From NCBI GenBank assembly GCA_000711775.1, contig ARYC01001908.1:1-64000 (forward strand): a stretch of 64,000 nt of DNA. The letters run 5' to 3'. Below are positions 44,091-56,000 of the stretch, piece after piece; within the stretch, counting starts at the first letter, position 1; every line of letters starts with the position of its first letter. The translations under genes were made by a program, and so were the position numbers. The notes under the pieces are model-generated. The model had not been told where the DNA came from. It ran no database searches and saw only the letters and a list, made by a program, of their open reading frames with translations. This DNA is from Oxytricha trifallax. Lineage: Eukaryota; Ciliophora; Spirotrichea; Sporadotrichida; Oxytrichidae.

Positions 44091-47000
44091 ATGGAGAATC
44101 TTTAATAATACGAACTTACTTAAAACAACCAGAGAATTAATCAAGAACAAATAGATAAATACTCATAAGTATTTTAGCAATTTAAGTTACAAAATAATCC
44201 CGGATGATTAAGATATATTTTGCAAGCTGTCTTGGCATTTTGCGCCAGACTACAAAATTTATTGTAAAAGAATGCTTTCAAAAAAGGAGAATTTCTTTAG
44301 CTTGATTTTGATCAAGATGATAACAATCAAAGATACTTTGAGTTAAGACTTAATATTAAATCAATTAATGATTTTATTTTAAACGTTGTTTCATGTCAAA
44401 AACTAAGCTATTATTAAGACGACATGATTCATTTGTTAACTAATGGCTCTTTAGATAAAAAAATTGATTAAAAAATGATATAAGATTACATTGATGACTT
44501 TTTAGCATTTCAATTTTTAGTCTTAAGTTAAATCATTAAAATTTAGGGATTTTATAAAAAAGGACACGAGGAAGCGAAATTATTTACATTAAAAGCTAAA
44601 GATGGTGTCAAAGAATTTGCTGATATTAAAAAAAACCAGTCTGAACTATTTAAACAGATGCTATCGATTAAGAATGATAATAAAAAATTCTCTCTCAAAA
44701 TGTACCAAACAAAGTTTGAAGAAAGCCTTAAATATTTAAATAAATTCTTTTATTTTACTTAAACTCAAAATATATCTATCGTAACTTAACTTATCAAAAA
44801 TTCAAATTATTTAAGAATTCTTAAGATTTCGAGATGGAATTCCTTTTTTCTTGATTTGTAACCCAAAAATTTAAAGCATTTCATTTGAATAAAAAGAGTT
44901 TATTTATTCAGTAAAATAAAAAAGAGATAGAGAAAATAAAATTGAGGTTTTTTCTATATATTCATAAAAATTCCTGGTATATAATGATTAACAAAGATAA
45001 ATAAAAGTTGCAATGTAAAAAAATTAAGTCTTATCCTTAAATGACAAACTTAGTCAGGACTTTTTGTTGTTGAAAAATAAATATTTTGATTCTGAAAAAA
45101 TAGGTTTTAAAAGTTTTGGATATGAAAATGATAAAATTACATAATTAAAAAATATTTTTGTTTAAATTATATTAGTTTCCCATTATTTGTCGCTTTTGAT
45201 AAAAGTAACAATCAAAATCAAGATTTTAGATTTTTTGATAAACAGGACATAGAAAATTTATGTAGGGTTATTTCTGACTTTATCGAGATGTTAAATTAAG
45301 ATGGGGATTTTGATTTTGGTAAGTTTATGAATTTGAGAATAAATCAAAATGAAGATAGGATATTTGAATTGCTACTCTTACCCTATTTGAAAATTTTTGA
45401 GAAGAAGAAAATAATTTCAAGAAAAATAAACTAATAATAACTTAATTTTTAGTAAATAACATCGAATTCGGCCGCTCAGAAAGATCAGTAGTATCATATG
45501 AATATATTGAAATAAGAAATTAAATAAAAACTAAATGTTATCAATTGTAGTTTAAAAAAATTGTCAATTTAATTTATCTTGAGGTCATTTAATAGGATAT
45601 TTACAGTTACATGTACTATTTTAAGTTATACTATTATTTTGCATCGATTGAACTTATTAAATTACCTTTAATTTCAGGTCATAATTTATAAAATTTAGAA
45701 AGGTTTAAATTAAAACGGGTAAAAATAGCACTAAAAATGTCATAGATAGTAAAGCCAATGTTTAATGCTCACCTAATTTAAATTACCTATCGAAATAAAC
45801 CCAAGTTCGTTTGAATCTGTCAACTTTAACAAGCATAAATTAAATTCAATTCAATTTTACATTTTCTAATTTATTTATATATTAATTATAATTACTATAA
45901 AACCTACAAGAAGCATTAAGAATATAAACTTTTAAAAATAAATAATAGTTAATTTTTGTTCAATACTTTAAGTTTAATCAAAGACATCAGATATTTTGGG
46001 TTTTAAATTTATATATATATATATATCATAAGTTTAAATGAAATATATCGTTTAACTATAATATTGATTATTAAAGTTAAATCTAAAAAATCAACAAGTT
46101 ACTTAACTAATATAATTATGAAGTAAATATGACAATAAATGACCTCTCAATAAAAAGTATAATCTATAAAATTAGTTAAAGTAAAAATCTAAGAGGTTTA
46201 TCAGAAAACTTTATTATAAATTTATTGATATTATTTTTACTTTAAGTTAAATTACGAAGCATCACTCAAACTATTAATAAATCTTTATGAATACTTGATT
46301 AAATTTCATAACGATGACTATGAAGAATTCCTTAAAAAATATAAAATTGTACCTAACTGCATGAATTAACTTAAAAATCTTTCATAATTAATCAAACTTG
46401 AATAACAGAACAAAGAATATGATTTTAAAGATGCTATAGTTTATATTGTCTTCTTAAGAAATAACTTTAACAGTAATCTATAAGAGGAATTTATAAATGA
46501 GGACATTTAATAAATACAAAACTAATTAAATAATTGTATGATTGTGATAATTATAGATAATTCTATATTTATATAGTAAAAATTAAATTGGCTAGATTTT
46601 CAATAAAACATATATTTAATCATATAAGAGTAACATAGAATTAAAAAAACAAATTTAATTTATTAAAATAATTTAGTATTAAATTCTACAACATTTACCT
46701 GAATAGATGAAATTTTCTATAAGAGTTTTTAAGAAAGACGATTTATTTGAAAAGATAAAATTAGAATTAAAAAAGTCAATTTAACAAAACAATAAACATT
46801 CATCGTTATATCTTTATGAGTTCTCAAGAATTATGTAAGGAAATTAAACAAAAACTGAATAATCGAATGCTTTAAACATCCTCAATAATCAAATGAGAAA
46901 TGAGTAGTAACAAGTCTATGAAACATACAAAATAGAGTAAATTTACTTAATTGGAAGATTATTTGATTTTGAAGTTAAACCCAAAATAAAATATACTAGA

Positions 47001-48704
47001 CTTTTTAATGAAGATTTGGCAAACTATGTGGATTTATAAATCTAATAGATGATCCTATAGTAATTTTTGAACAAAAATACTCATGAATATAATTGGTCAT
47101 TTAAAAAAGAGCTGTAAGACTTTTATTAAATCCTAGGTTTATACTATATTTTATTTTAATTACAGTCAATTGGATCATAAGAAAGATAACATAATCAAAT
47201 TTGACTAAATTTATTTTTTGAATTCAGAAAACCTACTTGTAAAATACAATCAAAATTTACTAATCAATAATGTTGACCTTAGCCATATTAGTAAAAATGA
47301 TTATGACTGGATTCTAAATTTATTCTATACAAAAAATGAAAATAAGAAACATTCAATAGATAAATTTTTCTCTTAAACATTAATGGACTAAAAAAGCTAT
47401 TTTAAATTGCGCAATTTTACTCTAGATGAAGTCTTAGATAAAATATAATTGATGATTGAAAATAAGTAAATTATTGAAAATTTTGAAGATACAATAATAA
47501 GATTCGATAAAATTTGTCAATCGCACAATAAAAAGATTTTACTAAGAGATGCCAAATATGATAATTTAATAATTAAATAATAAAAAATTAATTTGAATTC
47601 TTATTTTTTTACTTTTATGATGTAGTAAATTTCAAGTTGTTCAAAATTTTAGAAGAGAAAGATAAAATTGAAAGAAAGAACTAATAATAATTCAAAAATA
47701 TTAAAGGTGATATGTAGTACATATAAATGAGATTATAATGGGAAGAGATGAAAAAAATGGACTATCCTTCATTATTTATCAAAGCAAGAAATTATATGAT
47801 CATAAAAAATAAGCCTCTCGAAGATAGGCTTTTCTGGGAAAAGTTTTTTGCATAATAACCATAACCATTGAAAGGTAAATTAGGATATTTTTATATACTT
47901 AGAGATAAAAATGATGGTCTGTAAAATTATTTCAAAATAGGCTGTACGTTAAATATTGAAAGTAAAACAAAATAAACGAAATGAACGAGGTAATGACGAA
48001 TTGATTTTAAAATTAATTATATAAATTATTTGTTTTCAACAAAAAATTAGTTTGCTAAATGACTTATAATTTATAATTTTAAACTAATACAACTGATTGG
48101 TTAACAAAAATTTTAATTTTGATATAAAAAAATAACATAAACATTGCGAAATTTTCAATTTACAATATTAAAATTTAGCTTGAAAGTATATTTTTTAAGC
48201 ACAATATGCATTAATATATGTCTAAAATATCGGCTAGTTAATTGATTTTAATTTTTATAAATTTTATAAATGTCTATTTATACTTATTTCTAAATCTAAA
48301 TTTTTCTTGTTTTAGGTTGAAAAGCTTAACCGAAAATAATAGTCATGATAAAAATAAGAAGGAATACGAAGTTTAAAGAACATACAAATCTAATTACTAT
48401 GAATTTTTAGAATTAATGGTTAAAATAAGAATCAACAAAAAAAATAATTAGATTCATATATTTGAATATTTCCTATTTAGTAATTGAGAAATTTAACGAA
48501 CAAAGAAACACAAAAGAAGACGGTAAGACCGAATGGTTCCGTATAAATTTGAAAGACTTAATTATTTATATTGAGGAGATAAAACAAGGAATTGAAGAAA
48601 TTTTAGAAGAAAAAATAGACATGGAAGATTATTAAATAAAGGAAAATAATAATTAAAACATGATCTTATAGAATAATAAAAACCCTACAGGGCAAATGTA
48701 TTGA
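44091..48704 (+). CDS. Large protein with C-terminal T5orf172 domain, copy A
   Basis: Starts MENLQQYELTQNNQRINQEQ. Coding blocks: LRYILQAVLAFCARLQNLL, FLQLDFDQDDNNQRYFELRL, LFVAFDKSNNQNQDFRFFD, YEASLKLLINLYEYLIKF, KDAIVYIVFLRNNFNSNLQ, EYNWSFKKELQDFYQILG and WEEMKKMDYPSLFIKARNY. The end is a GIY-YIG-like T5orf172 domain: GYFYILRDKNDGLQNYFKIG, then EYEVQRTYKSNYYEFLEL and EDGKTEWFRINLKDLIIYIE. T5orf172 domains belong to the GIY-YIG nuclease superfamily; here the motif appears as G-Y-F-Y...F-K-I-G. The N-terminal 1000-odd residues match nothing I know. The frame changes several times, through IESs or decay, and one in-frame TGA falls at NPG-TGA-LRYIL. Paralogue of copy B at 53096. Confidence 0.7.
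45464..45475. other. GAATTCGGCCGC, linker-like 12-mer
   Basis: EcoRI site overlapping a NotI core in DNA that otherwise is 80% AT. It could be translated in frame (TSNSAAQ) but looks like a cloning linker or a chance event. Confidence 0.4.
45690..45910. mobile_element. Decayed half of the palindromic MITE
   Basis: Resembles the right arm of copies 1-3: AAAGCCAATG..., CCTAATTTAAATT, CCTATCGAA, AAGTTCGTTTGAATCTGTCAA and CTTTAACAAGCATAAATT align with AAAGTCCAGCTAATTTTGAATTCTCTATCGAA... of copy 2. The other arm and terminal TTGTAGG are not recognisable. It lies inside the envelope of T5orf172 gene copy A. Confidence 0.5.
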
Positions 48705-49665
48705 AAAATCAGCATTATTTTTAATTTATAAAATTTCTATGCTTAAAATACATTTTATTTGAAAATCAAATAAAAATTTAAGATTGATTTATTTATAAAT
48801 TGGAAATATTAGATTTATTTTATCAGTTTATTTTATTAAAATATACTTAAAACTTTCAATAAATTTAGCTCTTTTACATATAGAAATTAGACTAAATGTC
48901 CTATATTCTATATGTTCTCAAATAGCTTTAATTAATTTTAAAAAGTAATTATAAGAATCTCATACTCTGAGTAAAATTTAAATAGTGTAAATTAAATAAT
49001 TTTTATTTGATATCCAATTTAATATGCTAGTTCATTACAATACCAAGTACAAATATATTTAATTGCCTTCTCCAAAATTTAGAATATATAAATTTATTCA
49101 TTTTTATTTTTATGCTTTTGGTTATTTAGTTGTTAAAATTTAAATAAATATTCAATAATATTCTAAATTATATAAATTCTTTCAATATAAATTGTTATTG
49201 AATTATTTTATTTAAAAATATATGAATATAGCAAATACTTTTTAAATATAATTTATTCTAAAACTCGAAATTTAGCATTATTTAAATTTTTTAATGAAAT
49301 CTTTTACTGATAAAGATGATAAAATATAATTCAATTTAAATCTATAATTGTTTCTATTTTTCATTAATATGGAAGTTTACAATATATATTAGAGCACTGA
49401 TTTAATAGTTTTTATTCAGCATATTATTTTCTCAATTATTATTTTTTATCAATAATAGTCAGTATTGCTGAACAAAAAAATAATATAATTATTATTTTAA
49501 TAAAGATTGTTATTAGTTTAGTTTCAATTTATTAATTAAAATATATTTTATTAAGCGTATTATATTTTATATATTTAAAAGAAGATATATTTATTTAGAA
49601 ATTTATTTCATTATAATTTGTTTAACTTGTCATATTATTTAACTTAAATTAAATTTTATTTAAAC
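48705..49665. other. AT-rich spacer
   Basis: About 960 bp with GC near 15%; nothing recognised. The spacing between the T5orf172 gene and the following zinc gene is similar in the second block. Confidence 0.55.
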
Positions 49666-49969
49666 AATGCCAAAATAATAGAGTATAGGATAATGCAATA
49701 AATAAAAAGGCAAATACCTGTATTGTATTAAGTGCGATAAGCAAGTTTTCTTCAAAACTTATAAATAATAAAATCAAAAATAAATATTTAATTCGTATTA
49801 TAATTTTGTGGAACAACTAATCCATGTTATTACCCTTGTTAACGTTCAACAATATGGCTTTGTAGTCAATGCATCGATATTTACATTATAAATTAAAAGT
49901 TAGTTGAATAATCTACAATTGATGAAGTGGTTTAAAATAAAATTGCTTAATGTATGTTTAAAGATTGAA
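49666..49969 (+). CDS. Small Cys-rich zinc protein, copy A
   Basis: Starts MPKQQSIGQCNKQKGKYLYC-IKCDKQVFF, then after a frame change CGTTNPCYYPCQRSTIWL-CSQCIDIYIINQKLVEQ, ending KIAQCMFKD-TGA. Two C-x2-C pairs and extra Cys make zinc binding likely. It aligns with the protein encoded at 59520-60217: a Q-x-G-x-x-LYC-x2-C-x-K-x-V-x-F core, then CG....C....C......W-x-C-x2-C. The frame change in the middle sits where the other copy has an IES. About 90 residues; function unknown. Confidence 0.55.
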
Positions 49970-51584
49970 ATTCATATGTATTAATTAAGATATAATTAAA
50001 TTTCTAAAACTAAATTGCAATTTTGTGTGTGTGTGTTTTAAATTATTTTTATTCTAAATCTAATTAATAATTTATAATTTTATTTAAAATATCTAAAAAT
50101 ATAAGATTGGATTAATTAATTTAATTTTACGTTATCAATCAAAAAAATTAAATCTTATCAGAAATTTTATATTTTATAAATTTCATCTTTATAAGTAATA
50201 TTGTGAACACTTAAATCAAATGCCATTTTTTAAAATATTATGAATTTATTTATTTGGCAAAATTATCTAAGAGAAAGTTCAAAACATGTGATGTTTTTTA
50301 CTATTGGAAATTATCGGATTAGCAGCCCTTTTAAGCAAAAATTTTGATATCTAATTTTTCATATTATAAAAAAATCACTAAATCTTATGGAGAGACTCGT
50401 TAAATTGGATTCTAGTGATTTTTTTAAAGATTAGTTAGCACCTATTTTATAGTAACTCTTTTATATTTTTAAATAAGACCAATTTTATTTTTTACAAAAT
50501 TTAATGACCATTATTTTAATAATTTTAAAATAACAACTTTTTCAAAATCAATTATAATTAAGTTGATGATATACTCTTAAAAAAATTATATAAGAATTTT
50601 GTTTTTTAAATTAAAATAGTTCATTTAAATAAATTATAATTGATTTTGCAAAAAAAATTAAAGTAGTTTATTATAAGATCACATTTAACTTATCTAAAGA
50701 AATGTAGAATTAATGATACTTAATTAGAGAAAATGAAAAAGAGTTACAATAAATAGTGGTTTATAAGACCTATTGAACAAATTTTGGTATGTATATGACT
50801 TTAAGATAATTTTTATAAAAAATAAACAAATACTTTCGACTAAAAGTGTCGTTACGAAATTATTTGTCATTAAATTGAAAAATAATGGAGAGAGAATAAA
50901 TTCTTTTCATAAAAAATAAATAAAATCTCAAGAGTTATTAATAAAATATTAAGACAATGATATAATCTTTATAACTATTTGCTTTTTTTTAAATTTTTTT
51001 TTCTTAAAAATTGGTAATTACTAAAATTATTCTACTTATAATTTAATTATAACTATATTCAACAAATATTAATTCCTTTTTGTTAAATAGATTATACTTT
51101 TAATTCAAGATGATAAACAATATTAATCGAAATTAATATCAGCTATTTAATCATATTTAAACAGTATTAAAATTTACAATTAATCCTTATTTTTGAAGAT
51201 ATCTATTAAATTATTAAAATTCTTTATTTTTAAAAATAAAAAACATACATTATAAATAAATAACAAATCGCAAAGTATTAAACTTTGTGTGCAAAGTTAT
51301 ATTATTAATAAATGAGTTAGTTTCTATAAATAAAATGTTTTACATTCGTGGTTTGAATTAATATTAATGAAGTTAGAACAAAATTTAAAAAATTACATTA
51401 GCTAATATTTAATTAATCTGGAAAAATATATTAATTAAAATATATTTTAATTGATAAAGAATATTTCTTAGTTTACTAATAAGAAGAAAATAAAATATGA
51501 ACGTTCAATATACTTTTTATAGAAAAATTTAATTTTATTAATATAAATAATTTTTTCTTTAATTTTAATATTTCCAATTGGAGT
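49970..51584. other. AT-rich spacer with small microsatellite
   Basis: GC near 15%. A (GT)n run at 50025-50036; no gene, RNA or transposon recognised in 1.6 kb. Confidence 0.5.
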
Positions 51585-51695
51585 ATGATTCTAAAGGTGA
51601 TTGATAAAGTGGATCTAATCAAATTAAAACATTTTATGAAATAGCAGTATGAAGGTTAAGAAATTTATTATGAAAAACATTTTAATAAATCTTGA
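51585..51695 (+). CDS. Possible small ORF
   Basis: 37-codon frame MILKVIDKVDLIKLKHFMKQ...YYEKHFNKS. Composition is more protein-like than the DNA around it, but there is no homology that I recognise and no support beyond that. Confidence 0.2.
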
Positions 51696-52035
51696 TTTGG
51701 GGTGGGCTAAAGTTTAAAAAGTATTTATAGAAAATTTATGTAATTTTATCATTTTTTAAAAAAATCAATTATCCTATTAGATATCTAAAAAAATTCATTC
51801 ATGTCTTAATACAACTTCCTTATTAAATTTAAATTATAATTTCTTAAAGCTATAAAGACAATTTTATTCAATTCTTCTTATAAAAAAATAAAATATGAAA
51901 TTCATCATATAAATTTTAAACTTCAATTTGAAATAGTTTATGTTATTAAATATTATACTCTTAACTTCTTTTTATTAATTTTGAATTTTATTATATAATT
52001 AAGTTATCTCTTAAATAATCAGATAAAGAGTAGAA

Positions 52036-52425
52036 TCATTTTAATCCATTTTATTTTCGAATCATGCAGATTTCAGTATAGAATGGCTCTTCCATTTGTA
52101 GGTCAATCTTTCTTTAGATTTTTTTGAAAAGCTTCTCTCTCTTTTTTGCCTCGGCTTCCTCAAGTTGAACGTGATATTTCTTTTCAATCACTTGAAGTGA
52201 TTTAAATGTGAGTTAATTACTTCCCAAATCACTCCCTAACTCGTCTCTAATAACTTCTAAGCATTTTATCCAAAAAAGGTCATCTTTAAGTTTAGTCAAT
52301 CTAAATTCACCTTCGGGAACGTTTAAGATTTTACATATTTCGGCATATGTAGGCTTAAACAATTTCCAGATAGATTTGTTTATATAATTGTCTGTTTTTA
52401 ATTAATCTCTGCCAGCTTGTTCCAT
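52036..52425 (-). CDS. Intact orphan gene, 129 residues
   Basis: Uninterrupted ATG (52425) to TGA (52036) frame with good protein character: MEQAGRDQLKTDNYINKSIW, LFKPTYAEICKILNVPEGEF, LTKLKDDLFWIKCLEVIRDE, and a charged C-terminal helix EKKYHVQLEEAEAKKREKLF. No family recognised and no cysteine cluster or membrane segment; likely a small soluble helical protein. It lies between the two T5orf172/zinc blocks on the opposite strand and has no copy in the other block. Confidence 0.65.
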
Positions 52426-53095
52426 GTTTGATTGGTTTATTGAATAAGTATTATATATAAAAATAAAAAATATTATTGAGTTATATAATTTTCTAATTTA
52501 TTTTAAATACTTTAAAAGTTGGCAACATACTTTGCCAATTTATAGAGTCAAATAAAAATAAAGTTTTCAATTTAATAATTTCTAATTTGGTATTGCTTTA
52601 CATTTTAATTAATAATTATTTTTAAAATCAAAATATAAATTCTCTTATATAACATGAATAGATTTTTTTCCATTTATTAAGAAATACTATTTTTAATATA
52701 TAAAATCTAGCTATCATTAATGAAAAATCTAAATTTTTCTTTATTAAATTAAGTATTTTAATTCAATTTAAATAATATTTCTTTATGTTTAAATTTTAAA
52801 ATAGAGTTATGCTTTTAGTATGAAATAAACCACCAATATATTATCTTACTGTTTTGGACAATTGAAAATTAAATAATCATAAAAATCTGCTATTATTTTT
52901 TCAAAATATTTAACTCACTATTCTTTGTTGATTCTAATTTAAATTATTTGACTTATAATAACTTAAAAACTAATAGATTAACTTCAAATAATAAAAAAGA
53001 ATAAAAATTCTAAATTAAATTAGAATTGGTTGAATTTTTTATTTTAATTTTTTGAGAAAAAATTAAAAGAGAAAAGTAATATACAAAATAAAACT
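52426..53095. other. Divergent intergenic region
   Basis: AT-rich spacer between the orphan gene and T5orf172 copy B; presumably both promoters. Confidence 0.5.
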
Positions 53096-56000
53096 ATGGA
53101 AAGCTTTTCACAGTTAGAAGGGGAAATTTATGGAAAAAATGAATAAATTTCACCATTAATTCAAAAATACTACAACAAGTACTTGGAAATAATGAAAAAA
53201 GATGAGTCTGATAGATTACTCTTTATTTTAGAGATTTTATAAGAATTTTGTTTACTTTTGAACAAATCGGTGAGTTAAAACATAGAAAAAGACAACAAAT
53301 ATTCCCTCTATTAATCAGGCGAATATCAAAATGAAAATTTATCTTAAAATAGCTTGACAATTGATATATAAACACAACACAAATATATAGAAATCCAAAC
53401 AAATATATAATCTATCAATGATCTTGTACTCTAGTCAATACTTGGCAATGAGAAAAAATCTTTAAAAAATTTGGATGCCCATTAAAAATTAAATTCTAAT
53501 CAGTAGGATTAAGATGAGATAATATTTGGAGAAAATCTGGAAAAGAATTAGTTTTCCCTTTTACAAATATTAATTTTTACTAAAATTGTAAGCATTTCTG
53601 GAGTATACTAAAATCAAAACAATAGTATTGGCAATTTAATGCAATATTTTAGATTGAAAGCTGCAAGCCCTATTTTTACGGTGTAAAATTTATCAGAAAA
53701 TTAAAAGGATTTGTGGGATAAAATTTCCGCAATTTAATAAAATTAAAAGGACTTCCCTCTAATTAACGAAAGAAAAGATTCCTAAAAGTTTTTATCTATT
53801 TTGATCTTTTAATTTTTAACTTCAAAATAAGAATTGAGCTATAGCCACTAAACTTATAACAACATTAAGTCGAATAAGCCTTAAATAACTACAAATCTAC
53901 TTTGCCTAAATTTCTGATCTGCAATAGAGTCATAGAAAGTGTTTCCTTTAATGAGAAAAAGATCGTTTATTCGTTGACAGATAGTGAAATAATAAAAAAT
54001 GACCTTCATAAGTACACAGTATAGACTCTGATCTAAGACGATGATGACTAAAACATCTAGCAATTTTTAGTTATGGAAGACAAAACAAAAAAAGTAAAAG
54101 TTGGGATTAAAGTGATACAAGATGGTTTTACATGCTATCTAGGCTAAGCATTTAAAAGATTTATGTTTAAACAGAGTTCAATAGATACAAATCTGAGTGG
54201 GGTAGAAAGTTTTTAAAATTGAGAAAAATTATTATTTTTTCTCCAATCTTTAATTTACTAACAATTAATATTAAAGTTTCCCATTTTTCATTTAATCACA
54301 AGATCTCAATCTTAGTTAACATACTTTGAAAGGACTCGAAGTCAAAGACTAACAAGGCATTCGATAAAATTACCAAATTTTAACATAAGCCCTGGGAATG
54401 ATCTCATAAATAGTAGATTATGTGATTGAAGAGCACTATTTTGACATTTCGAATATTCTGAAATTTAATATGTGCGATAATTCAAAAGTTTAAAGTGATT
54501 GGTTTAAGCAGAATTTCATCAAAAGCTATTTAAAAATGCTTAGCTAAAAGAAATTTCTTCCAAACATAAGAAAGTCACTTGATATGCCTGATTAGATTGT
54601 AATTCCTTAAATCGAAAACATGAACGATGTATTTCAATTAACTAGCTTGCATAGGCTTTTGGAATCTCTTCAAATTAACTAAACTACAAAAATCGTTTTA
54701 TTATTTTCCAAATCACTTAATTTAATTGTTTATCTCATTGGTCTCGATGTTAATGGTATAAATTTACATAATTATATTTATGATTTATTTAATTAAAAAT
54801 TATTCTTTTCTTTCCCTATCAATATTCAATTAATAAAAGATCTATATGAAGTAAATGAAAAATTTAAAACTCACAGACTTGAATTATTCCCTGAGAAAGG
54901 TTTCTTTAACATTTTCAAAACTTTTAAAACTAATTAGTGAAAGAAAAGATTTAGAAACATTTGCAAGAGTCTATTTATTTATTTTTTAATTAATTTTGAA
55001 TCTATTTCTAAAAAGATTGTAGGAACTCTAGATAATTTCTGAAATAAGTTTACTAATATATAATTAAATTTAATCCTAAAAAATAGTACCTTCTCTTGCA
55101 TTCATAAAATAATAAGAATAATTAAATTTAAAATTTTAATTTTGTGGATCACCTTAACACATATAAAATCATGCTAAATCAAGATAATAGATTTAGTTCT
55201 CTAAACGATTTTAGAGCGCCTAAACCCCTTAAGTAAATTTTATACTATATTAATTTATATTTTAATATGTGAATAAGGCCACTTTGAATATAAGTATCAA
55301 TATTGTTTATAAGATTTAATTCTAAAAAATATTTCTTAATGAAATACAAACCCTGTTCCTTATAATTATATTTCTAAAAATATATAATTATATTGCACAA
55401 TTAAAAGAATTATGAACAGATAAACTTCATAAATTTAAAGTCTTTTTTTTAACTATCTGTTATAGAATATTGCTGATTTTCAACTTTTCATTGAAATTTT
55501 ATAGTTTTTTTAATTTAAGTATGAATTATTTAAGTTAAAATTACTAGGTATAATTAAATCAAAACATAAAATTTGTTATTTATGATACCTAAAAATGGAA
55601 ATTGATTTTATTATGGAATCTAAATAGAAATAAATTTATTTTTGATATTGCATCTCTAAATTAAAATGAAAATTTAAAATTTTATAAACTATTAGCTAAG
55701 ATTACTAATCTATTGAAGTTTATTCTAATCACTAAAAAATAATTAAAACACTTTTAATTATTTTTTGGATTTTTATTGCATCCCTAATTTAAAATAATTA
55801 ATTAATAGCCTAAAGAATATTTCAAATTAAATTAAATTCAATAAATTAAAATATGAATTCAAAATTAATTTTTTCTTTTTTATGAGTAATTTCAAAAAAA
55901 TTTGAAAATCTTTATTAAAAATTTTAAAAGCAAATTTAAAAAAAAAATTAATTTTTTTTTTAATTCTTAGTGAACTACCAGACAGTTGCGTTTAAGAAAT

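Noticed and set aside
50025-50036. (GT)n run
   Set aside because: Too short to be more than a microsatellite.
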